Assembly: GCF_003206575.1 (NCBI RefSeq)
Contig: NZ_PZJO01000002.1
Span: forward strand, 785,156 to 849,155
DNA: 64,000 bases
Source: Salinicola endophyticus
GTDB lineage: Bacteria; Pseudomonadota; Gammaproteobacteria; Pseudomonadales; Halomonadaceae
Reading direction: 5' to 3'
The translations under genes were made by a program, and so were the position numbers. The notes under the pieces are model-generated. The model searched no databases and had not been told where the DNA came from. It was given only the letters and a program-made list of their open reading frames with translations. This document shows, piece by piece, positions 1 through 8,983 of this stretch; position 1 is the first letter of the stretch; the number at the start of each line of letters is the position of its first letter.

Positions 1-42
1 AGCGCCCGTCGTGTTTTGCAGGTCTATAGGCGCAAGCCCGTA

Positions 43-330
43 TCAGTGCAGCTTGGCCTTGCGCAGCGCCCAGCAGGCCAGACGCTTGCCGACCCATACC
101 AGCAGTGCCAGCAGAATCAGCGTCAGCAGCATCGAGATCGGCTTGACGATGAACGTCGCCCCCAGGATCGCCAACGCTACCGATACCATCCAGCGGTCCT
201 GCGCCGGATCCCCTCTGAGCTGCGCCGGCAGCCAGCGTTCGACCACGCCACCCAACGCCCCCTCCCACGCCTTGAGAGCCAGGAACAGCAGCACGGCAAA
301 GGCGACGAGCCATACGATAAACACGGTCAT
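43..330 (-). CDS. small hypothetical membrane protein
   Basis: A 95-residue protein I cannot assign to a named family. The N-terminus is a strongly hydrophobic helix (about residues 3-22), followed by a polar stretch rich in Trp, Arg and Asp. Two further hydrophobic segments follow (about 48-60 and 62-83) with a basic C-terminus, so two or three membrane helices in the inner membrane are likely. The start is supported by a purine-rich GAGGAGAGG about six bases upstream of the ATG. It is divergent from the slyD-like gene. Function unknown. Confidence 0.6.
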   Translation of the reverse strand: MTVFIVWLVAFAVLLFLALKAWEGALGGVVERWLPAQLRGDPAQDRWMVSVALAILGATFIVKPISMLLTLILLALLVWVGKRLACWALRKAKLH

Positions 331-463
331 GCAATACCTCTCCTCACCCCAGAGATCACGATATCAACGCCTTCCGCAGGGTACTCACAGCCTCGATCCG
401 GCGCAACTGCCGGTGAAGCCGGCGCGACAGGCACGGTTTTAGCCCATGACACCCGCTCACCAC

Positions 464-492
464 CTGACACGGAAGCCATGGCACGTTACGAT
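464..492 (+). promoter_or_regulatory. sigma70-like promoter of slyD
   Basis: CTGACA (464-469) and TACGAT (487-492) are separated by 17 bases. This predicts transcription starting near 499, about 27 bases before the chosen ATG. The placement argues against the in-frame ATG at 502 as the translation start. Confidence 0.5.
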
Positions 493-525
493 ATTGGAGA
501 CATGCACAAACGCAAAGGTTCCCAG

Positions 526-1008
526 ATGCAGATTGCCCAGAACTCCGTGGTCGCTTTTCACTATACACTGACCAACGACGCGGGAGAGGTCCTGGACAGC
601 TCGGAAGGCCGTGATCCGCTGACCTATCTCCATGGCGCGGGCAACATTATCCCGGGGCTGGAGAAGCAGCTCGAAGGCCGTGCCGATGGCGACAAGCTCA
701 CGGTCGCCGTCGAGCCGAGCGAAGGCTACGGTGAAGTCCAGCCGGCGCTGGTACAGGAAGTGCCGCGCGACGCCTTCCAGGGTGTCGAGGAAGTCCAGCC
801 GGGCATGCAGTTCCAGGCCCAGACCCAGGAAGGCCCGCTGATGGTCACCGTGACCAAGGTCGAAGGCGACACCGTCACCGTCGATGGCAACCATCCGCTG
901 GCTGGCGAGAAGCTCAACTTCGACGTCGAGATCACCGAGGTGCGTGAAGCGACCGAGGAAGAAGTGTCCCACGGCCACGTCCACGGCGAAGGCGGCCACG
1001 AGCACTGA
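526..1008 (+). CDS. slyD: FKBP-type peptidyl-prolyl cis-trans isomerase, SlyD-like
   Basis: A 160-residue cytoplasmic prolyl isomerase and chaperone of the SlyD subgroup. The N-terminal FKBP strand contains 'VVAFHYTLTNDAGEVLDSS' and the loop 'GAGNIIPGLEKQLEG'. The insert-in-flap chaperone domain occupies roughly residues 65-130 ('VQEVPRDAF...VTVDGNHPLAG'). The C-terminus is His-rich (HGHVHGEGGHEH), shorter than the metal-binding tail of E. coli SlyD but probably still able to bind Ni2+ or similar metals. The reading frame is open far upstream. ATG 526 is chosen because it begins where the family begins, has AAAGG at good spacing, and lies just downstream of a promoter. A strong terminator follows, so the gene is monocistronic. 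Confidence 0.93.
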   Translation: MQIAQNSVVAFHYTLTNDAGEVLDSSEGRDPLTYLHGAGNIIPGLEKQLEGRADGDKLTVAVEPSEGYGEVQPALVQEVPRDAFQGVEEVQPGMQFQAQTQEGPLMVTVTKVEGDTVTVDGNHPLAGEKLNFDVEITEVREATEEEVSHGHVHGEGGHEH

Positions 1009-1048
1009 GTCGCATACCGCTGCGCGCCGTTGACGCGGGCGCAACGTC

Positions 1049-1078
1049 AAAGGGCAGCCGAGAGGCTGCCCTTTTTTT
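1049..1078 (+). terminator. rho-independent terminator after slyD
   Basis: The stem AAAGGGCAGCC / GGCTGCCCTTT with a GAGA loop is followed by an uninterrupted T run to 1078. It lies 40 bases after the slyD stop codon. Confidence 0.9.
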
Positions 1079-1146
1079 GTCTGCGTCTATCGCCGCGAGC
1101 CTCTTCATGTGGCGCGCGTGATCTGGCAGGTGACTCGCAATGGACC

Positions 1147-1776
1147 TCAGCCCTCGCTGGCCAGGACCACCCGCTGGGCCAACTGGGTGCGCTCCATGGG
1201 GCGCCTTGCCTGCCAGTAGTAGCGCTTCCAGTAGACATTGTCGAGACGCGACAGCTTGACACCCTGCGACGTCGAGGCGTGCAGAAAATAGCCATTGCCG
1301 ACATAGACACCGACATGATTATAGGGCCCCGGCGGGCGGAAGAAGATCAGGTCGCCCGCCTTGAGATCGCTGCGTGAGACGCGGCTGCCCTCCTGGACCT
1401 GCTCCTCGGTGGTGCGCGGCAGCTCGAGCGAGAAGGCCTCTGTGAACACATGCTGCATCAGCGCCGAGCAGTCGATGCCGTGACGGCCATTGCCGCCGAG
1501 GACATAGGGAGTGCCGACCCAGCGCTGATGCTCGTCGAGCAGCGCTTCACGGATGATGGTGGGCGAGACGGATGATGGCTGGCGGTAGTCGTGCACCTGC
1601 TGCGCCTGCTGACGGGCTCGGGGTGGTGATGCCGCAGGCGTCTGCTGGGCGACGACGAAGCGCGACTTGGCCACGGGAAGCGCGTACTGCGCATGAACCT
1701 GTTGTTGTTGTGCGGGGGTCGAGCAGCCACTCACGACGAAGGCAATGGCCAGCCCCAGGGCCGTGCGTTTGAGCAT
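1147..1776 (-). CDS. NlpC/P60 family lipoprotein, murein endopeptidase (Spr/MepS-like)
   Basis: A 209-residue lipoprotein. The N-terminus has a signal peptide ending in the lipobox VSGC (lipidated Cys18), then a low-complexity Gln-rich linker. The C-terminal half is an NlpC/P60 papain-like domain. The catalytic Cys103 lies in GIDCSALMQHVF, and the catalytic His lies in NHVGVYVGNGYFLHAS. These enzymes cleave D-Ala-meso-DAP cross-links in peptidoglycan, and MepS allows sacculus expansion. It should be anchored on the periplasmic side of an envelope membrane. It is monocistronic and divergent in sense from slyD, with GAGG about nine bases before the ATG. I cannot decide between MepS, NlpC and another paralogue. 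Confidence 0.88.
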   Translation of the reverse strand: MLKRTALGLAIAFVVSGCSTPAQQQQVHAQYALPVAKSRFVVAQQTPAASPPRARQQAQQVHDYRQPSSVSPTIIREALLDEHQRWVGTPYVLGGNGRHGIDCSALMQHVFTEAFSLELPRTTEEQVQEGSRVSRSDLKAGDLIFFRPPGPYNHVGVYVGNGYFLHASTSQGVKLSRLDNVYWKRYYWQARRPMERTQLAQRVVLASEG

Positions 1777-1945
1777 TCAGCGCAACCTCATTCACCGGTG
1801 AGCCACCACGGGCATGCCTCGATATCACGCCGCGGGCGTCTCACGACCGGGCAGGCGCCATCGGGCGAATTGAGTCGCTGTGGTGGTGACACCGGTCGGG
1901 GTATCACCGCCAGAGCGGCCAGTATTCGGCTCGAAAATCGAAATC

Positions 1946-1976
1946 GAAAAAAATACGCGCCGTCTGGCCGACGGGC
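1946..1976 (-). terminator. probable terminator downstream of the DUF1266-like gene
   Basis: On the minus strand an imperfect GC stem (CGCC-C-GTC / GAC-GGCG, loop GGCCA) precedes a run of seven T (1946-1953). It sits about 90 bases after the stop at 2062. The one-base bulge lowers confidence. Confidence 0.45.
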
Positions 1977-2061
1977 GTAGCACACCGCGGATGATATGTC
2001 ATCGATAAGCCTTTGACGAGCCCTATCGCAATGAAAGCGCGACTCGATCGCGGCGGCGCAT

Positions 2062-4485
2062 TCAGTGCAGCCGATGCGGCCCGCCCACCAGTACGTCGAC
2101 GTGCAGCGGCGTCGAGTGGCGCCCAGGGCGGCCAGGAAAGTCGAGACTCGCCCAGCTGCCGGCGAGCAGCGGCGTGGCACCGAGCCAGGCATTCAGCGCC
2201 TCGCGGAAGCGACGCAGGAAATCGTCGCGCTCCGGAGTATCGTCCATGAAGAAGCCGAAACCGCTGTAGAGCCCTTCAGCGTAGGCCTGCCAGCTGCTGT
2301 AGTGGCGCTCGGCGAGGCGCCCCGCCGCCTCGAGATAGCGCGCCAGCGCGGCATCGTCGAACCAGTCGAGCTGGCGCCCGGCAAGACTCAGATCGACCAG
2401 CTGGGCGATATCCCAGGCGGTCATGTCCTCGTCGTTGCAGCCGCAGGCATTGTCGCGCACGTGGCGCAGCCGCAGCAGGTGGACCCGCTCCTCCTCACCG
2501 CAGTCACCGGACTCGAGAATCGCGATCTCCTCGGCCAGACGGCGCGCATTGAGCGTATAGGGGGCGTAGTTGATCTGATACTCCTGACGATCCCCCGCCT
2601 CGAGCAGGAAATCGAGAAATTCGCCCAGTCCGGTCGCCCCCTGCAGCGCGTATTGATGCTCCAGCCACTCCTGCAGTGCGCGGCGATCCTCCCCCGCCAG
2701 CGGCAGCGGCCACTGCCAAGCCGCCTCGTTGAGCGGCCCGGCCAGCGAAATCGCGGTGAACTGCTCGAGGCTCGGACGCGGCCCCGGCTCCTGCCACTGG
2801 CTGTCAAAGATCGGCGTCAGCCAATGGAAGCGCGAGCCGGGATCGCGCAGATGCCAGGCAATATCGTCACCCAACCCCGCCTCCTCCGGCGCCTCTTCGG
2901 GGCTGAGCAGGCTCTCCCAGGCCAACCACGCCGCGAGCAGCGTCTGCGGCGTGGCGTAGAAGCGCCCGAGCACGCCGGCCAGCGCGCGCGCCTGCGCCTG
3001 CAGCTCGGCCGGCGCATAGCGCTCGCTGTCCGCCGCCATGAGCAGATAGAAGGCATACTTCTCGGCCATAAAGATGGTTGCCGCGTGGTCAGCGCAAGAT
3101 TTCAGCGCCTGGCGCCGCTCACCGGCCACACGACCGCTGCCCGCCGCGCCGGGATGACACGCATCCGCCGCCAGCTGATTGAGATGGTGCGCCTGGGCCG
3201 GCATCCAGTAGCGCGCCAGTGCCGCGAGCGGTTCGTCACGACGCAGCGTCAGCACCTCGTTGAGATAGCGCTCGGCATCCTCACGCCGCTCGGGCGCCAG
3301 CGGCTCACCGAGCTGGTAGCGGGTCGTCAGATCCGGCTCACGCACGGCCGCCAGCGCCAGCACCCAGGCGTCGGCCGAAGCGTGGCGCTCACGCACCACG
3401 CGCCGCGACTGCTGGCGACGGTCATCGTCGAGGCTGTGTGCCAGCGGTGTCTGCCAAGGGCTGCCGGCCGCTCCCAGCAGACGCCCCCAGTCGGCCTCGA
3501 AGTCGGCACACAGATCACGCCCCTCGAACAGACTGCGACCACGCTGGTAGGCACGGGCCATGGCGGGCCAGTCGGCGTAGCGCTGCTGCAGCAGATCCAG
3601 GCCGTGGGCGGCGAAGGTCTCGGCCTCCTGCGCCGACAGCCAGCCCGCCCCGAAGCCGAGATAGGCCTGGTCGATCAGCCGCAACCAGTCCCACGCCGCC
3701 CACTCGAGGGGCTCCACGCGGGCCAGGAAGGCGACCAGCACCTGGCCGTACTCGCGCTGCTCGCCGAGTGAGGCAAGCCAGGTCTCGGCTTCCGCCGGCC
3801 CCTCGCGCCCGAGCCGGGCGGCATCCATCTCCCAGCCATAACGATACCCCTGACGCGCCAGCCACTCGAGGCCCGAGAGCAGCGCATCGCGACCGGCGAT
3901 ATCGAGCTGCTCGCGCAGTAGACGCTGCCACCCCAGGCGCTCGTTGGGGTCGGGAGTGAACGGCCAGCGCAGTACCGGGGCAAAAGTCGCGCGTGCGCCC
4001 CACAGCGACTCGGCCCACAGCGAGTCCGACACCGCTTCGGCCCCTTCCAGCTGGCGTGCCAGCGCCTGCCAGTCGACCCCGCGGCCCTGACGCTCGCGCT
4101 TGGCCAGCGCGCGCCCGGCGGCATCGAGCAGCGGATCGCTCCAGGGCGCCAACGCTGCGCGCCAGCGGGTCAACGAGGGGTAGGCAGTGACGATCTCTGC
4201 CGCCAACCAGGCGAGCCAGGCCCCTTGGCGCTCGCTGTCGAGCCACCCCGCTGCCCCGCCCAATGCCAGTAGTTCCAGCGCCGCCAGCCGCGACAGCGGT
4301 GGTTGCTGCCCATCGACCGCACTCTCCCACAGCCGCCAGGCGAACTCGTCACGATCCGTGATCGCCAGCGCCTGCAGACGCTCACGCGCCTGAACCGGCG
4401 ACAGGGCCTGGCGGGGATCGGTGCCCTCGGGCCAACCGCAGAGTGTCAGCTGCTGAGCCCACCACTGGGTGAGAAGTTCGCGCAA
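2062..4485 (-). CDS. large DUF1266-like repeat protein, function unknown
   Basis: An 807-residue, Trp/Leu/Ala-rich soluble protein without signal peptide or membrane segment. Two stretches resemble the DUF1266 pattern (AWD..R/Q, then a GW turn, then a conserved Tyr-x-x-Trp with GxxxF). One is near residues 262-325 (AAWDWLRLIDQAYLGFGAGW ... YADWPAMARAYQRG). The other is near 688-750 (MTAWDIAQLVDLSL ... YSSWQAYAEGLYSGFGFF). A weaker third copy may lie near residues 35-100. I chose the TTG at 4485 because ACGAGG lies six bases upstream and the residues before it look non-coding. An ATG at 4560 is the only upstream alternative. E. coli DUF1266 proteins (YbeU/YbeR) are much shorter and uncharacterised. 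It lies 140 bases downstream of the acyltransferase gene on the same strand. Confidence 0.7.
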   Translation of the reverse strand: MRELLTQWWAQQLTLCGWPEGTDPRQALSPVQARERLQALAITDRDEFAWRLWESAVDGQQPPLSRLAALELLALGGAAGWLDSERQGAWLAWLAAEIVTAYPSLTRWRAALAPWSDPLLDAAGRALAKRERQGRGVDWQALARQLEGAEAVSDSLWAESLWGARATFAPVLRWPFTPDPNERLGWQRLLREQLDIAGRDALLSGLEWLARQGYRYGWEMDAARLGREGPAEAETWLASLGEQREYGQVLVAFLARVEPLEWAAWDWLRLIDQAYLGFGAGWLSAQEAETFAAHGLDLLQQRYADWPAMARAYQRGRSLFEGRDLCADFEADWGRLLGAAGSPWQTPLAHSLDDDRRQQSRRVVRERHASADAWVLALAAVREPDLTTRYQLGEPLAPERREDAERYLNEVLTLRRDEPLAALARYWMPAQAHHLNQLAADACHPGAAGSGRVAGERRQALKSCADHAATIFMAEKYAFYLLMAADSERYAPAELQAQARALAGVLGRFYATPQTLLAAWLAWESLLSPEEAPEEAGLGDDIAWHLRDPGSRFHWLTPIFDSQWQEPGPRPSLEQFTAISLAGPLNEAAWQWPLPLAGEDRRALQEWLEHQYALQGATGLGEFLDFLLEAGDRQEYQINYAPYTLNARRLAEEIAILESGDCGEEERVHLLRLRHVRDNACGCNDEDMTAWDIAQLVDLSLAGRQLDWFDDAALARYLEAAGRLAERHYSSWQAYAEGLYSGFGFFMDDTPERDDFLRRFREALNAWLGATPLLAGSWASLDFPGRPGRHSTPLHVDVLVGGPHRLH

Positions 4486-4624
4486 AGAGAGACCTCGTGA
4501 AACGCCGAAGACAGGACGTCCGCCAGACGATCGAGGAGACCGCCACGGACGCGGCGGCACAGTATACCGGAAAGCGAACGCCCCGCCGACCGCCAGGTCG
4601 TCGGGGCGCCATTCTCGAGCGACC

Positions 4625-5926
4625 TCAGCTCATCTTGTCGACGTGCGTGCGCGTCGTCTTGTGCAGCAGATGACGCAGCAGCCAGCGCCGAACCCGCACC
4701 ACGAACTGCTCCTGGAACATGATACAGAACAGCACCGTGAGCAGCAGGAACACTGGATAGAGCCACAGATGCACATCGCCGGCCGCGGCCAGGCAGCCGC
4801 GGAAGTTGCTCAAGCACAGCCCCGGATCACCCGACAGCACCCTTTCGACGCGCGAGAACACTGCGTACAGCGGCACATGGAGCGCGAACATCGGCAGCGA
4901 GGCGCCACCCAGGCGTGAAGCCAGGCGCCTGATTCGCCGGCTCTTGGGCTCCCTCCACTGCGCAGCGACGTAGACCAGGGTCAGCTGCGCCGGCAGCAGC
5001 AGCCCATCGTGCAGCAGATAGTACCAGGCGTGCCCGCGACCGAGCAGGAACAGCGCCACTGCGATGCTGGCAGCCACCCCCAGCAGCGCCAGCAGCTGCC
5101 GGCTCGGCGACATCGAGCGCCCGGCCTCCCGCTGCTGGGCATAGAAGGTGTAGAGCAGAATGCCGGCGGCGAACTCCGGCAGCCGGATCAACGGATTACG
5201 GTGCAGGATACCGGTCTCCGGCACGCCGTAATTGGTGGTGAAGACCACGATCAGCGGGGGGATCAGATAAATGAGATTGACCCATAGCATGGCACGCCGC
5301 GGGTGCAGGACCCGACGCAGGCGTGGCGCCAGCCACGGGAAGGTCAGATAGAAGAAGAACAGCGCCGAGATCGACCAGGAGGGGGGATTGAAGGTCAGAT
5401 AGAGCGGGTTCCAGGCGTGCAGCAGGGTCAGATTGAGCAGCAGATTGATGCCCGTTTCCAGCGGCGACATGGTGTGGTTGAGACTTTTCCAGTCGAGCTG
5501 GCCGACGTCGTTGTTGACGTCGTAGACCACGAAGCGCAGCGAAATGTCACTGTCACCCGGCGCGATGGCGAGATAGCCGACCAGCGCCGACACGCTCATC
5601 GCCAGGATCAGTGAGCCGATATGAATCGGATAGAGATTCGAGAACCGCTTGAGCAGAAAACTCTTGACCGGCTCGCGCATGCGATGCGCATCGTCGAGAT
5701 AGACGTGGGTCAGCAGAAAGCCGGAAAGCACGAAGAACGCGCTGGTCGAAAAGAAGCCGATATCGGTCACATAGTGCGACCAGCTACTGATCGAGGGGTA
5801 GGTATGCAGGGTGTGGAAGATGACGATGTACAGGCCGAGAAAGAAGCGCAGCCACTCCAGGCCAATGAAACGCTCCTTCTGGCCGGCGCTTTGCGTGCCG
5901 GACACGGCGGTCTTTGAATCAGGCAT
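4625..5926 (-). CDS. acyltransferase 3 family membrane protein (OafA/OpgC type)
   Basis: A 433-residue integral membrane protein with about ten hydrophobic helices. Near the N-terminus it has the family signature: Arg27 and His38 in WLRFFLGLYIVIFH, then GFFSTSAFFVLSGFLL. Members move acetyl or succinyl groups from the cytoplasm onto extracytoplasmic glycans such as O-antigen, peptidoglycan or osmoregulated periplasmic glucans. No SGNH domain is fused at the C-terminus. It lies two genes downstream of opgGH on the same strand, with only the small GlsB-like gene between. That makes a glucan-modifying role like OpgC (MdoC, same family) plausible, but this is inference from position. The terminal polar 'KTTRTHVDKMS' tail is cytoplasmic. 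Confidence 0.88.
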   Translation of the reverse strand: MPDSKTAVSGTQSAGQKERFIGLEWLRFFLGLYIVIFHTLHTYPSISSWSHYVTDIGFFSTSAFFVLSGFLLTHVYLDDAHRMREPVKSFLLKRFSNLYPIHIGSLILAMSVSALVGYLAIAPGDSDISLRFVVYDVNNDVGQLDWKSLNHTMSPLETGINLLLNLTLLHAWNPLYLTFNPPSWSISALFFFYLTFPWLAPRLRRVLHPRRAMLWVNLIYLIPPLIVVFTTNYGVPETGILHRNPLIRLPEFAAGILLYTFYAQQREAGRSMSPSRQLLALLGVAASIAVALFLLGRGHAWYYLLHDGLLLPAQLTLVYVAAQWREPKSRRIRRLASRLGGASLPMFALHVPLYAVFSRVERVLSGDPGLCLSNFRGCLAAAGDVHLWLYPVFLLLTVLFCIMFQEQFVVRVRRWLLRHLLHKTTRTHVDKMS

Positions 5927-6079
5927 TCCTTGCAGATCTCTGGCCGTCGAAAGGCCTCATTCTACCCGATTCCCGCCGCCGGGCACGCCCCAAGGCGCAA
6001 CGTGCCCAGGGCAGGAAGCCAGGCCTGGCCGAACAGCCGCCGAACGGACGCTCTTTTCAGGCCGGCTTCCCGGTCCGGT

Positions 6080-6322
6080 CTAGGCCTTCTTGATCTTGGC
6101 CACCACCCACAACAGGATGATGGCACCGATCGTGGCCACCACCAGCGAACCGATCAGGCCGTTGGAGGAGAGTCCCAGCAGACTGAAGATAAAGCCACCG
6201 ATGACGGCCCCGACAATGCCCACGCCGATATTGCCGAGGATGCCGAAGCCACCGCCGCGCATCACCTTGCCGGCGATCCAGCCAGCGATACCCCCGATGA
6301 TCAGCCACAAGATAAAGCCCAT
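6080..6322 (-). CDS. GlsB/YeaQ/YmgE family stress-response membrane protein
   Basis: An 80-residue very hydrophobic protein with three membrane helices and Gly-rich packing motifs. It begins GFILWLIIGGIAGWIAGKVM, continues GGGFGILGNIGVGIVGAVIGG, and ends with a basic AKIKKA. This is the 'transglycosylase-associated protein' family, induced by general stress in several proteobacteria. Its biochemical role is unknown. ATG 6322 is preceded by AAGGAG at seven bases and matches the family length. A longer in-frame start at 6403 would add an Arg-rich leader and is unlikely. Confidence 0.88.
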   Translation of the reverse strand: MGFILWLIIGGIAGWIAGKVMRGGGFGILGNIGVGIVGAVIGGFIFSLLGLSSNGLIGSLVVATIGAIILLWVVAKIKKA

Positions 6323-6431
6323 AGAGTCACTCCTTGATTCCGATGAGGGGTGCCGAGGCGGCAGTTGCCGCCGTCGCCTCAAGGATAGACACCCCAGACA
6401 CAATCTTCACGGCCGTGAAGCCCCCTGAATG

Positions 6432-6459
6432 CGATGGGCCGACAATCGTCGGCCCATCG
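6432..6459. terminator. 12-bp perfect hairpin downstream of opgH
   Basis: CGATGGGCCGAC (6432-6443), AATC loop, GTCGGCCCATCG (6448-6459). It lies 26 bases after the opgH stop on the minus strand. There is no T run on either side, so it may act as an mRNA 3'-end stabiliser or weak terminator rather than a classical intrinsic terminator. Confidence 0.5.
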
Positions 6460-6484
6460 TGGCACTTCGGCACATCCTTGCGGC

Positions 6485-8983
6485 TCAGCCGAACACCGGC
6501 ACCCGGGTCGACTCGCGTGACGGCATGCCGGACTCGAACCACTGCTGATGCGCTTGGGCATCGCTCCATACGCGGAAGTGCAGCTGCGACATCATCACCG
6601 GGTCGTCGAGAAACGCCAACCGTTCGAGGTTGCTCATCGCTGCGGGCCCCTGGGTCACGGCCGCCGCCACGCGCTCTGCCCGGCGCCGGCGCAGAGGTTC
6701 GGCCTTGGCATGGCGCGAGGTACCCAGCGCCGTGGCCAACGCATTGGCGACCGGGTCGACCACCACCTGCACGAAGTGCGGGGTGGCCGCCGCCGCGTTC
6801 ATCCGCCCCAGATGGCGCACCATCCGCCGCAGCACGCGCGGCGGGTGGGTCTCCTCGGGGATCCGGAACAGCCGCGCACGGAAGCAGGCACTGCCCAGGC
6901 CCACCCGACTCGACAGTGCCGAGACCGGAATCGACAGCATCATCGCGCCGACGATCGGCGACAGCCACCACAGGAAGGTCGGCTCCATGAAGTAGACCCC
7001 ACTCGCCCAGACCGCACCGATCACGGTCTGGCTCCAGTGGTTGCGGATCGCGTCGCCCCAGGTGGTGTCGCTGTTCTCGCGCGACGGCGAGCGCCACTGG
7101 ATCGCCCAGCCCATCAGCGAAGTCAGTACGAAGCGGGTATGGAACAGCATACGTACCGGCGCCAGCGCCATCGAGAACAGCGACTCCAGCACCATGCTGA
7201 CGAAGACCTTGAGCGGCCCGCCGAACTGCCGGCTACCCTGGATCCACACCAGCACAACGCTCAGCACCTTGGGCAGGAACAAAAGCGTCGCGGTGGCACC
7301 AAAGAGGCCCACGGCCAGGGTCGGATTCCACTGCGGCCAGACCGGGAACATCATCCCCGGCTCGGGGAAGTAGTTCGGCGTGCTCAGGGTGTGCACAGCC
7401 AGCAGCGCCGTCGACAGCACCAGGAACAGACACCACAGCGGCGCCGAGATGTAGGACATCAGGCCGGTCAGGAAGACCGCGCGATGGACCGGGTGAATCC
7501 CCTTGGAGAGGAACAGCCGGAAGTTCATCAGGTTGCCGTGACACCAGCGGCGGTCGCGGTTGAGCTCGTCGAGCAGGTTGGGCGGCATCTCCTCGTAGCT
7601 GCCATCCAGCTCGTAGGCGATCCAGACACCCCAGCCGGCCCGCCGCATCAGCGCCGCCTCGACGAAGTCGTGGGAGAGAATCTCACCCGACATCGACCCC
7701 TTGCCGGGCAGCGGCGCGAGCATGCAGTGACGCATGAACGGCGCCATGCGGATGATCGCGTTGTGCCCCCAGTAGTGCGATTCGCCCAGCTGCCAGAAGT
7801 GCAATCCGGCGGTGAACAGCGGCCCATAGACGCGGGTCGCGAACTGCTGCATGCGCGCATAGAGGTTGAGACGCCCCGAGGCGCGCGGTGCGGTCTGCAC
7901 GATGCCGGCATCCGGATGCGCCTCCATCATCTGCACCAGCCGCGTCAGACAGGCGCCGCTCATCACGCTGTCGGCATCGAGCACCAGCATGTAGCGGTAG
8001 AGTGATCCCCAGCGCCGACAGAAGTCGTCGAGGTTGCCGCTCTTGCGCTTGACCCGACGCTGGCGCCGGCGATAGAAGACCTGGCCGAAGGCATCGAGAT
8101 CGCGACACAGCGCCAGCCAGGCGTGGGTCTCGGCGATCGCCGTGTCGGGGTCGAAGGTGTCGCTCAGGATGAACAGATCGAAGTGACGATCGTTACCGCT
8201 CTGGCGCAGCGACTCCAGAGTGGCACGCACCCCGGCGAACACCCGCGGCACATCCTCGTTGCAGATCGGCACCAGCAGCGCAGTGCGTGCGGCGGGGTCG
8301 ATCGGCTCGTCCCCCACTTCCGAATCGATGGCGTAGCGGTCGCGCCCGCGCAGGAGCTGGAAGAAGCCCATCAGTGCGGTCCAGAACCCCGCCGAGACCC
8401 AGGCGAACAGCAGGACGAACAGCGCCAGGATGGCCATCTCCAGCCACTGCGCGCCCTGCCCCGGCAGCACCGTGCGCATCTGGTTGGCGGCGATGATGCT
8501 CTGCCCGAAGATCAGGACCAGCAGCACCCAGCGGCGCCCGGTGGCGACCCACTGCCAGCGCGGCTTGGGCTTGGCCGGGCGCACGCGGCGGCGAAAGCCG
8601 CGGCCCACCCAGTTGCGAAAGCGCTGGCCGAAACGCACGAAGGGGTTGGTCGACCACGCTTCCGGCGCCAGCGGCGTACGCTGCATCGGCGGCGCGGTCT
8701 GCAGATGCGTGATCCCCGCCGCATCGGTGGTGAGCGTCTCCGGCGGCGCCAGCGGCGGCTCGGCATAGGCCAGCGCCAGCCGCCGCCCTACCGACTGCGC
8801 CGCCGGATCCTCAGGATCCGGCTCATGGCCGCCCAGGGCAGCGTGCAGGGCCGCCATGTCGTGGGTATCCAGATCGCTCGCCAGCAGGCGACGGCGCGCC
8901 TCGCGGTCCTGGGCCTCAAGCGCCAGGCGCTCGAGGTACTGATCGGGCGATGCGATCCGCTGAGAGGGAGTCGCATCAACCAT
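6485..8983 (-). CDS. opgH: glucans biosynthesis glucosyltransferase OpgH (MdoH)
   Basis: An 832-residue inner-membrane GT2-family enzyme that polymerises beta-1,2-linked glucose from UDP-glucose and exports the backbone of osmoregulated periplasmic glucans. The cytoplasmic N-terminal region leads to membrane helices near residues 165-235. Then comes the GT domain with [10 protein letters not shown] (DxD motif), the acceptor region [14 protein letters not shown], and a QxxRW-like [11 protein letters not shown]-terminal multi-helix membrane block follows. Length matches E. coli MdoH (847). Its ATG overlaps the opgG stop by eight bases (ATGGTTGA), implying translational coupling. An upstream extension of the frame runs inside opgG and is rejected. 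Confidence 0.96.
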   Translation of the reverse strand: MVDATPSQRIASPDQYLERLALEAQDREARRRLLASDLDTHDMAALHAALGGHEPDPEDPAAQSVGRRLALAYAEPPLAPPETLTTDAAGITHLQTAPPMQRTPLAPEAWSTNPFVRFGQRFRNWVGRGFRRRVRPAKPKPRWQWVATGRRWVLLVLIFGQSIIAANQMRTVLPGQGAQWLEMAILALFVLLFAWVSAGFWTALMGFFQLLRGRDRYAIDSEVGDEPIDPAARTALLVPICNEDVPRVFAGVRATLESLRQSGNDRHFDLFILSDTFDPDTAIAETHAWLALCRDLDAFGQVFYRRRQRRVKRKSGNLDDFCRRWGSLYRYMLVLDADSVMSGACLTRLVQMMEAHPDAGIVQTAPRASGRLNLYARMQQFATRVYGPLFTAGLHFWQLGESHYWGHNAIIRMAPFMRHCMLAPLPGKGSMSGEILSHDFVEAALMRRAGWGVWIAYELDGSYEEMPPNLLDELNRDRRWCHGNLMNFRLFLSKGIHPVHRAVFLTGLMSYISAPLWCLFLVLSTALLAVHTLSTPNYFPEPGMMFPVWPQWNPTLAVGLFGATATLLFLPKVLSVVLVWIQGSRQFGGPLKVFVSMVLESLFSMALAPVRMLFHTRFVLTSLMGWAIQWRSPSRENSDTTWGDAIRNHWSQTVIGAVWASGVYFMEPTFLWWLSPIVGAMMLSIPVSALSSRVGLGSACFRARLFRIPEETHPPRVLRRMVRHLGRMNAAAATPHFVQVVVDPVANALATALGTSRHAKAEPLRRRRAERVAAAVTQGPAAMSNLERLAFLDDPVMMSQLHFRVWSDAQAHQQWFESGMPSRESTRVPVFG

